From CAKRHR01 sp964423195 (GTDB taxonomy: Bacteria > Bacillota > Clostridia > Lachnospirales > Lachnospiraceae), in NCBI GenBank assembly GCA_964423195.1, contig CAYRDY010000044.1:1-18530 (forward strand): a stretch of 18,530 nucleotides of DNA, read 5' to 3'. Shown here piece by piece: positions 13,972-18,530 of this stretch. The stretch's first letter is position 1; every line of letters starts with the position of its first letter. The position numbers and the translations under genes were made by a program. The notes beneath the pieces were generated by a model. That model saw only the letters and a list, made by a program, of their open reading frames with translations, did not search any database and had not been told where the DNA came from.

Positions 13972-15573
13972 TTATTCCGTATAATAAATCGCGGCCATAT
14001 CCTGCACGGAAACCGGATAAAATGTATAGCCGCCAAGGCAGCTCTTGACCGCCACAAAGTCGGCCGGATCCTCAATATACACGGAGGCGGCGTTTTCTGC
14101 CAGGATTCTCTGACATTCTTTGTAAAGCTCCGCTTTCTCATCGTCATCGATGCTCGCGTAGGCCTCCGCGTAGGTTTTGTCATAATCCGCGCTGCTGAAA
14201 TTGGTGAAATTCTTGCCGTTGTCGCTGCAGTATGGCGCCAGCCACGCGCCAGGCGTCACGCGCTGGGTGTCCCATGCCGTGATCGTGGCCTCGTACTGCC
14301 TGCCGTTGTAGACATCATTCAGCCAGGTCTCCCACTCGACCGTGTCGATCGTGGCACGAATGCCCACGGCATTCAACTGTTCGGCGATGATCTGAGCGGT
14401 GTCCACATGCTGCTGATAATTGGCAGGCACCGTGATCGTCAGATCAAAACCATCCGCATAACCGGCTTCCGCCAGCAGGGATTTTGCCCTCTCCGGGTCG
14501 TAGCTGTAGGTATCCAGCGTATCCTCCGCGTAATATTTGGAAAACACCGGCAGCATATGCGTGCCGATGAGCTGGCTCTGCCCGTCGAAAAGAAAATCAT
14601 TGATTGCCTGGCGATCCACGGCGCAGCACAGCGCCTGGCGCACCTTCACATTTCGCAGCGGCTCATAATCATTGTTGAGAAACATGGCATGGACATACTT
14701 CATACTGCCCCGGACGACATTAAAATCGTCGGAGAGCGTCTCCACCTTGTCGGCGGTCAGATAGTTCAGAATGTCGATGGTGCCCGCCACCAGTTCCGTG
14801 TAGGCGGTGTCGGCATCGGCAATGAATTTGAACGTCACGCTGTCGAGATAGGGCACGCCATCTTTCCGGTAATCCTCAAATCTGGCCAGCTCAAGGCTCT
14901 GGCCGGGCGAATAACTCACAAACTTAAACGGGCCTGTGCCGATCGGATTGCCCTCCGGATCCGCGTTGGCCTCCGGAATGATGGAAGCCGAGGCCACCTC
15001 CGGCAAGAGCTCCGAATAGGCCTCTTTGAGGTGCAAAACGACCGTGCCCTCATCCGCGATCTCAACACTGTCCAAATAATCAGAAAAAGCGGAACTGTCA
15101 CCCTGCAGTTCCGCATAACGATCGATCGAATATTTAACATCTTCAGCGGTGACCGCGCTCCCGTCGTGGAAGGTCACACCTTCACGCAGGGTGAAAGTAT
15201 ATGTCTTCGCATCCTCGGAAATCACATAATCACTCGCAACCGCAGGCTCGGTGCCGCCGTCAGAAGTCGGCTTTACCAAACCTTCGTACAAATTAAATAC
15301 AACGCCTCGGGTTCCTGCATCCGTTATTTGGTGGGGGTCAAGACTCACAAGGTCCTGTGTCATACCCATGACGACACTGCCGCCTTGCACGGGCTCACCG
15401 GACGAAGTCGCGCCTGCCAGAGATTCCGTCTGACCGGCGGCGCTCCCGCCCTGTGTTTGTGAAGAATTATCCACAGCATCAGAAGACTCCGCATTCTTGC
15501 CGCCTCCGCACGCGCAGAGTGCAGCAGACACTAAAAGTAACATTACGCTTAAAAGAGTGACTCTTTTCCTCAT
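13972..15573 (-). CDS. Peptide/nickel-type ABC substrate-binding lipoprotein (SBP_bac_5)
   Basis: The 533-residue lipoprotein has an n-region MRKR, a hydrophobic core and lipobox LCAC with Cys22 as the lipidated residue. A Ser/Gly/Gln-rich spacer (23-60) follows. The mature domain starts GGSVVMGMTQDLVSLDPHQITDAGTRGVVFNLYEGL, the classic family 5 opening. Other family signs are YTFTLREGVTFHDGSAVTAEDVKYSI, GTGPFKF and VRQALCCAVDRQAINDFLFDG. Ligand could be di- or oligopeptide, glutathione or nickel; the sequence alone does not tell. It is first in the importer operon, with its own promoter(s) at 15600-15657. The start ATG 15573 follows GAGG at a slightly long distance. Confidence 0.94.
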   Translation of the reverse strand: MRKRVTLLSVMLLLVSAALCACGGGKNAESSDAVDNSSQTQGGSAAGQTESLAGATSSGEPVQGGSVVMGMTQDLVSLDPHQITDAGTRGVVFNLYEGLVKPTSDGGTEPAVASDYVISEDAKTYTFTLREGVTFHDGSAVTAEDVKYSIDRYAELQGDSSAFSDYLDSVEIADEGTVVLHLKEAYSELLPEVASASIIPEANADPEGNPIGTGPFKFVSYSPGQSLELARFEDYRKDGVPYLDSVTFKFIADADTAYTELVAGTIDILNYLTADKVETLSDDFNVVRGSMKYVHAMFLNNDYEPLRNVKVRQALCCAVDRQAINDFLFDGQSQLIGTHMLPVFSKYYAEDTLDTYSYDPERAKSLLAEAGYADGFDLTITVPANYQQHVDTAQIIAEQLNAVGIRATIDTVEWETWLNDVYNGRQYEATITAWDTQRVTPGAWLAPYCSDNGKNFTNFSSADYDKTYAEAYASIDDDEKAELYKECQRILAENAASVYIEDPADFVAVKSCLGGYTFYPVSVQDMAAIYYTE

Positions 15574-15628
15574 AATCGTTAAACCTCTTCATCTGTCATA
15601 TTCTCCCATTATTGAATTGTCAAGCACT

Positions 15629-15657
15629 ATTATACGCAGGCCGCCCTCAAAAAGCAA
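15629..15657 (-). promoter_or_regulatory. Promoter of the importer operon
   Basis: On minus TTGCTT (15652-15657), 17 nt, then TATAAT (15629-15634). A second candidate overlaps downstream: TTGACA (about 15619-15624), 17 nt, then TATGAC. The leader from the first is about 50 nt. Confidence 0.6.
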
Positions 15658-15710
15658 CCGTTTTTTTCCGAGCCGCACAGACGGGGGCGGAGTGCGTATC
15701 TTACGCTGTA

Positions 15711-15780
15711 CCGAAAGGAACGCAGAGCGCTTTTTAAGAGCTTCGCTGAAAGGGACGCAGGCCGTCTTTTAAGAGCTTCG
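15711..15780. repeat. 35-bp tandem repeat between pepF and the importer operon
   Basis: Two 35-bp units (15711-15745 and 15746-15780) share GAAAGG.ACGCAG at one end and TTTTAAGAGCTTCG at the other, with about six differences. The 15658-15828 gap has no credible ORF and no clear terminator for pepF. Confidence 0.75.
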
Positions 15781-15828
15781 CGGGCATGCGCGAACCTGCC
15801 GAAACACTTCACCTGTCGACCTGCGGTT

Positions 15829-17637
15829 CTATTCCTCAGCGAGTAGCGCCTCAAGCTGTGACAGGACATGTTTGAAATTTTCCAGCGCGTCGGCCACCGG
15901 CTTGCCAGAGCGCATATCCACGCCCGCGTCTGCCAGAATATCCAGCGGATATTTTGAACAGCCGGCGCTCAGGAAATTTTTATACCGCGCCACCGCTGGC
16001 TCACCTTCCTCCAGGATCGCCTTCGCGAAGGCGCTGGCCGCGGAGATGCCGGTCGCGTACTGGTACACATAGAACTGCATATAAAAATGCGGGACCTTTG
16101 ACCATTCCAGGTCAATCTCCGGATCGCTCACAATTTCCGTCCCGTAATAAAGCACATTGAGCTCGTGATACAGTTTGCTGAGATTTTCCGCCGTCAGCGA
16201 AATGCCGCTCTCCGCCATCTCAAATGCACGCTTCTCAAATTCGGCGAACATGGTCTGCCGGAACAGCGTCCCCTTGATCGTATCCAGATAATGATTGAGA
16301 ATATAGGCCTTCTCATTCTTATCGGTCACCGTCTCCAGCAGATGGTGCGTCAGAAGGACTTCATTGCAGGTGGATGCAATCTCCGCCAGGAACAGGCTGT
16401 AGCTCGCGTTGATCTGCGCCTGGTGGCTGTCGGAATAATATGAATGAAGCGAATGGCCCATCTCATGCGCCAGGGTAAACACACTGCTCAGATTTCCCTG
16501 GAAATCCAGCAATACATACGGGTGCACGCCATAGGTGCTGTTTGAATAGGCGCCGCTCAGTTTGCGCTGATTCTCGTAGACATCGATCCAGCGGCTCTCA
16601 AAGCCTTTTTTCAGGAGGTCCGTGTACTCACTGCCAAGCACGCCCAAGCCATCAAGCACCATCGCCTTGGCCTCGTCATAGGTAAACTTCATCGACACTT
16701 CCGGCACAATCGGCACATACAGGTCGTACATGTGAATCTCGTCAAGTCCGAGGACTTTTTTGCGCAGCGCCACATAATCATACATCGCCGGCAGATACTG
16801 ATGCACCGTCTCAATCAGGTTGTCGTAAACGGAGAGGTCGATCGCGTTTTCATCCAGATGCATGGCACGCGCCGAATCGTATTTTCTGGCCTTGGCGTAA
16901 AACATTTCCTTTTTGACATAAGCCGCAAAGACGGCCGCCGTCGTATTCTTAAACTGCCCGTAGGTGTCATACAGGGCCTTAAAGGCCGCCTCGCGCACGC
17001 CGCGGTCCTTGCTCTCCAGAAGCGTCACATAATTGCCGTGCGTGATGGTCGTCTCATTCCCGTCCTCATCCAGGACTGTCGGAAATTTCAGATCCGCGTC
17101 GTTGAGCATCGTAAAAATCGTCTCCGGCGTCTCTGCAAACGCACCCATATCCGAGAGCAGTCTCTCCTCCGCCCGGCTCAGCGTGTGCGGCTGCATGCGT
17201 AACACATTATCTAGATAATGTCCATAGACCTTGAGCCCATCATTTTCCGCTGTCCAATCGCGCACTTTCTGCGCATCCATCGCCAGAATTTCGGGATTCT
17301 CAAAGGCACAGGCGCTCTCAACCTTGACCGCCAGCGCCCCCATCCTGTCATTGAGTTCCTGATAAGTGGCATTCCCCAGATCCTCGTGGGACTTCTGCTG
17401 TGCGTAGAGGTAGAGCCGCCCCAGCAGATTCATGATCTCATCCTTCTTCTGAAGATACGCAAGCAGCACGTCCGCGCTCTCGGACAGCCGCCCCGCATAA
17501 TCCTCCAACGCCGGATACATCTGTGAAAGTCTCTCAAAATCCGCCTCCCACAATGCGTCCGTCGCATAGACATCCTCCATGCGCCACTTAAATTCCTCCG
17601 GAACATCTTTGCGCTCCGGCAAAACTGTTGCTGCCAT
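15829..17637 (-). CDS. pepF: Oligoendopeptidase F (M3B metallopeptidase)
   Basis: The ~602-residue cytosolic zinc peptidase cleaves short oligopeptides. The N-terminal helical PepF domain (LPERKDVPEEFKWRMEDVYATDALWEADF) is followed by the M3 catalytic domain with HEMGH (about 391-395). The third zinc ligand is Glu in AEIAST about 25 residues later, and the C-terminal YQYATGISAASAFAKAILE is typical of the family. Its length is normal. The open frame begins at GTG 17643, followed by two ATGs. I place the start at the second ATG (17637), which gives the best spacing from GGTGGAG; the exact choice among the three is uncertain. It lies directly upstream of the peptide importer operon on the same strand. 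Import plus intracellular cleavage is a plausible shared task, though each has its own promoter. Confidence 0.95.
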   Translation of the reverse strand: MAATVLPERKDVPEEFKWRMEDVYATDALWEADFERLSQMYPALEDYAGRLSESADVLLAYLQKKDEIMNLLGRLYLYAQQKSHEDLGNATYQELNDRMGALAVKVESACAFENPEILAMDAQKVRDWTAENDGLKVYGHYLDNVLRMQPHTLSRAEERLLSDMGAFAETPETIFTMLNDADLKFPTVLDEDGNETTITHGNYVTLLESKDRGVREAAFKALYDTYGQFKNTTAAVFAAYVKKEMFYAKARKYDSARAMHLDENAIDLSVYDNLIETVHQYLPAMYDYVALRKKVLGLDEIHMYDLYVPIVPEVSMKFTYDEAKAMVLDGLGVLGSEYTDLLKKGFESRWIDVYENQRKLSGAYSNSTYGVHPYVLLDFQGNLSSVFTLAHEMGHSLHSYYSDSHQAQINASYSLFLAEIASTCNEVLLTHHLLETVTDKNEKAYILNHYLDTIKGTLFRQTMFAEFEKRAFEMAESGISLTAENLSKLYHELNVLYYGTEIVSDPEIDLEWSKVPHFYMQFYVYQYATGISAASAFAKAILEEGEPAVARYKNFLSAGCSKYPLDILADAGVDMRSGKPVADALENFKHVLSQLEALLAEE

Positions 17638-17783
17638 CATCACTCCACCCTTTCATATTTATAATTCGTCTTTCTGTGAAAAGCACCAATGGAGCCATGG
17701 AACGAACTTATTTGTTCCAAACTTTCCCCTTTTCTGACGCGCTCTTGCGCCTTTCGCACAGCCCCACTTGCTTGGTCAAATCC

Positions 17784-17812
17784 ATTTTACAATAAAGTGG
17801 GGTTTTTGTGAA
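17784..17812 (-). promoter_or_regulatory. pepF promoter inside an inverted repeat
   Basis: On minus TTCACA (17807-17812), 17 nt, then TAAAAT (17784-17789). The -10 is flanked by inverted arms CCCCACTT (17762-17769) and AAGTGGGG (17795-17802), an operator-like arrangement. The ~140-nt leader holds a GGAAC..GTTCC dyad (17699-17718). Repeat copy B begins 16 bp upstream of the -35. Confidence 0.55.
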
Positions 17813-17827
17813 CTCCTAAAATACCTG

Positions 17828-17905
17828 TAAATTCAAGAAAGTTCAATATACAAACTCTCTGAAAGCGGTGCAAAATAGGTCGTTTAGTAACAAATTAGTA
17901 ACAAA
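17828..17905. repeat. Intergenic repeat copy B (partner at 100-178)
   Basis: Same element as at 100-178. Here the GTTAC part is sharper: on minus TTTGTTACTAA occurs twice in perfect 11-bp tandem (about 17884-17905). It lies between the pepF promoter and the promoter of the small RNA, so a regulator bound here could touch either. Confidence 0.7.
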
Positions 17906-17942
17906 TTTTCGTTAGATATTTTCAAAATTTTTTCTTTGCATA

Positions 17943-17971
17943 TTGCAAAGCGATTTCGCATATGCTATAAT
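17943..17971 (+). promoter_or_regulatory. Promoter of the antitoxin RNA
   Basis: TTGCAA (17943-17948), 17 nt, TATAAT (17966-17971), with TGC before the -10 (extended). A palindrome CTTTGCA-TAT-TGCAAAG (17934-17950) covers the -35, and GCATAT / ATATGC arms flank the spacer, so autoregulation or a repressor is possible. This is the only strong plus-strand promoter seen in the window. Confidence 0.85.
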
Positions 17972-17982
17972 GCCATCAGGCT

Positions 17983-18011
17983 AAGAGATATGATTTACGT
18001 TCATGATGAGC
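17983..18011. repeat. Direct repeat 1 of the type I TA locus
   Basis: This 29-bp copy matches 18163-18190 in the same orientation: 14 identical bases (AAGAGATATGATTT), then TTCAT and ATGAGC blocks around one indel and a few changes. In par-type loci, such DRs in convergent genes give dispersed complementarity between the two RNAs. Confidence 0.8.
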
Positions 18012-18018
18012 GACAATC

Positions 18019-18065
18019 GAAGAACCCCGGAGTGCCATCTCCGGGGTTCTTCTATTCCATTTTTT
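18019..18065 (+). terminator. Shared hairpin, terminator of the antitoxin RNA
   Basis: A perfect 14-bp stem GAAGAACCCCGGAG / CTCCGGGGTTCTTC (18019-18032 with 18039-18052) with a 6-nt loop. On plus it is followed by TATTCCATTTTTT. On minus the following bases (GATTGTCGC) are not U-rich, so it may terminate the toxin mRNA only partially. Confidence 0.8.
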
Positions 18066-18096
18066 GTGGCGGCTTAGACCACAGGCTGGTTACCGA

Positions 18097-18183
18097 CTAC
18101 TGATCGCCATCCAGCCATTTGCAGATGATGTGGCTAACAACACCTGCCACGACAGCGACCACAAGAGATATGATTTGATTCAT
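18097..18183 (-). CDS. 28-residue membrane peptide, putative Fst-like type I toxin
   Basis: The ORF starts at ATG 18183, behind a full AAGGAGGT site (18191-18198). The peptide reads MNQIISLVVAVVAGVVSHII, then CKWLDGDQ: one continuous transmembrane helix followed by a W-L-D motif and a short charged tail. That is the shape of Fst-family toxins (about 30 residues, a membrane helix, then a tryptophan and a charged end). It lacks the helix proline common in Fst. The mRNA would start near 18225 from a strong promoter (18232-18260) and run through the hairpin at 18019-18052, about 200 nt, close to RNA I of pAD1. The start codon lies inside direct repeat 2 and the Shine-Dalgarno inside a leader hairpin, so translation looks doubly controlled. 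Toxicity is inferred. Confidence 0.8.
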   Translation of the reverse strand: MNQIISLVVAVVAGVVSHIICKWLDGDQ

Positions 18184-18190
18184 AATGAGC
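18163..18190. repeat. Direct repeat 2, spanning the toxin start codon
   Basis: Partner of 17983-18011. It covers toxin codons 1-7 and the 7 nt before the ATG, directly next to the ribosome binding site. Pairing of the antitoxin RNA here would block ribosome loading. Confidence 0.8.
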
Positions 18191-18191
18191 A

Positions 18192-18218
18192 CCTCCTTCC
18201 TGTCACCAGTATAGGAGG
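18192..18218 (-). promoter_or_regulatory. Leader stem-loop that hides the toxin ribosome binding site
   Basis: In the mRNA CCUCCU (18213-18218) can pair with the Shine-Dalgarno AGGAGG (18192-18197). Inside, CUG / CAG forms a second helix capped by GUGA, a GNRA tetraloop, with a small AUA/GA internal loop. In pAD1 fst a 5' stem-loop likewise occludes the ribosome site (known). Confidence 0.7.
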
Positions 18219-18231
18219 CGGTAACGAATTG

Positions 18232-18260
18232 ATTATAACATCATCGAGCAAGGTCTGCAA
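18232..18260 (-). promoter_or_regulatory. Promoter of the toxin mRNA
   Basis: On minus TTGCAG (18255-18260), 17 nt, TATAAT (18232-18237), with TGT before it (extended -10). The -35 lies inside the last codons of the truncated yoeB frame. Confidence 0.85.
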
Positions 18261-18468
18261 GTACTCGAAATATCTGGTTGGCGTCGTCTATCCTGCGGCT
18301 CCAAAAACCGCTTAAATCGCCTTTTAACGGCTCTGGCTTGCCTATTCCTTCATAACCATTTCTGTCGATGTCCTGCAAGAGTTGGAGAATGCGTTTAAGG
18401 ATTTTCCTATCCTGCCTCGTCCAATACTCAAAATCCTCCCAGGCTTCGTCTTGCCAAATCTTATTCAT
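18241..18468 (-). pseudogene. yoeB: YoeB-type mRNA interferase toxin, C-terminally truncated
   Basis: The first ~60 residues match YoeB closely (MNKIWQDEAWEDFEYW, KRILQLLQDI, GIGKPEPLKGDLSGFWSRRI, DDAN). YoeB toxins cut mRNA in the ribosomal A site as partners of YefM-type antitoxins. Intact YoeB is about 84 residues and ends with an RLVY-like strand and a terminal catalytic His-Tyr. Here the frame leaves the family pattern after DDAN and stops at residue 75 (QIFRVLADLAR), so the catalytic tail is missing. The ATG overlaps the upstream antitoxin stop by 8 nt. The truncation joint coincides with the start of the type I toxin promoter, as if that locus had replaced the 3' end. Loss of toxicity is likely but not proven. 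Confidence 0.8.
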
Positions 18469-18530
18469 AGTCTATCTCATGCACCGTTCCCTTACCTGCA
18501 TCGAGGTCTTGAATGGCCTTTTTCAGCCTT
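18461..18530 (-). CDS. Type II antitoxin, C-terminal fragment (runs off the window)
   Basis: The last 22 codons are visible: RLKKAIQDLDAGKGTV, then HEIDYE and TAA at 18461. The stop overlaps the start of the yoeB-like gene (TATGAATAA), the usual tight coupling of antitoxin and toxin. The amphipathic, acidic tail fits a toxin-neutralising region. The DNA-binding N-terminus is outside the window, so YefM, Axe or RelB type cannot be told apart. Confidence 0.65.
   Translation of the reverse strand, partial: RLKKAIQDLDAGKGTVHEIDYE

Larger units (their letters stand above)
17978..18065 (+). ncRNA. Putative type I antitoxin RNA (RNA II-like)
   Basis: The predicted transcript runs from about 17978, 7 nt after the -10, to the U-run at 18060-18065: ~88 nt. 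Its 5' part (17983-18011) repeats the DNA that spans the toxin start codon (18163-18190) on the same strand. It can therefore pair with the oppositely transcribed toxin mRNA, including 14 uninterrupted bases (AAGAGATATGATTT). Its 3' part is a 14-bp hairpin shared with the convergent toxin transcript, giving a second fully complementary zone. An ATG at 17990 opens a frame but has no ribosome site, so the RNA looks non-coding. The layout matches RNA II of the pAD1 par locus (known family); the function here is inferred. Confidence 0.75.

Noticed and set aside
14407..15462. Long plus-strand ORF opposite the binding-protein gene
   Set aside because: It is the mirror of a well-supported lipoprotein gene, with no promoter or ribosome site and no recognisable domain.
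17762..17807. Plus-strand terminator (CCCCACTT...AAGTGGGG then TTTTT)
   Set aside because: The loop would be 25 nt and no plus-strand gene or promoter precedes it. The minus-strand pepF promoter occupies the same bases.
17990..18105. Plus-strand small ORF inside the antitoxin RNA
   Set aside because: The ATG at 17990 has no ribosome binding site, the frame runs through the hairpin and past the terminator, and the product is not protein-like.

Overview
The window looks like a draft or metagenome scaffold from a Gram-positive member of the Clostridia, most likely Lachnospiraceae. The evidence is sigma-A promoters of the TTGACA-N17-TATAAT type, strong AGGAGG ribosome binding sites, an HrcA/CIRCE operator, a WalR-type site on a cell-wall hydrolase promoter, a DUF5721-like protein and a fused oligopeptide-ABC ATPase. 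All protein genes lie on the minus strand; only one small RNA is read on plus. Two 100-N runs (10500-10599 and 13250-13349) are assembly gaps of unknown true size.

Layout, left to right. At 1-249 there is no gene, only an outward promoter, one copy of an intergenic repeat and a strong terminator. At 250-1083 is an SDR oxidoreductase. At 1234-2362 is an AAA ATPase wrecked by an out-of-frame internal deletion. At 2428-4428 is htpG (Hsp90), with a perfect CIRCE operator upstream. At 4735-5792 are a DUF5721-like protein and the ribosome hibernation factor hpf. At 5793-6337 is a long intergenic region with the hpf promoter, a cluster of five DnaA-box-like sites and a terminator. At 6338-7864 is a secreted SH3/NlpC-P60 wall hydrolase with a WalR-type site at its transcription start. 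At 8052-8897 is a CvfB-like S1 protein, at 8993-9064 tRNA-Gln(CUG), and at 9144-10337 a CDF metal exporter. At about 10443-15573 is a peptide-type ABC importer, transcribed in the order binding protein, permease, permease, fused double ATPase; both assembly gaps fall in it. At 15829-17637 is oligoendopeptidase F, which could process the peptides the importer brings in.

The most interesting part is 17940-18260: a compact locus built like the par/Fst type I toxin-antitoxin system. A 28-residue membrane peptide is encoded on minus behind a strong promoter. A roughly 88-nt RNA is transcribed convergently on plus from its own strong promoter. The two transcripts share a 14-bp hairpin between them and carry direct repeats at their 5' ends, so the small RNA can pair with the toxin start region. 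The toxin mRNA leader can also fold onto its own Shine-Dalgarno. The locus abuts and appears to have replaced the 3' end of a YoeB-type type II toxin gene, whose antitoxin runs off the right edge.

A second theme is a pair of ~79-bp intergenic repeats at 100-178 and 17828-17905. Each sits about 16 bp upstream of a minus-strand promoter, and each holds GTTAC half-sites spaced 11 bp apart, resembling the WalR-type site of the wall hydrolase gene.
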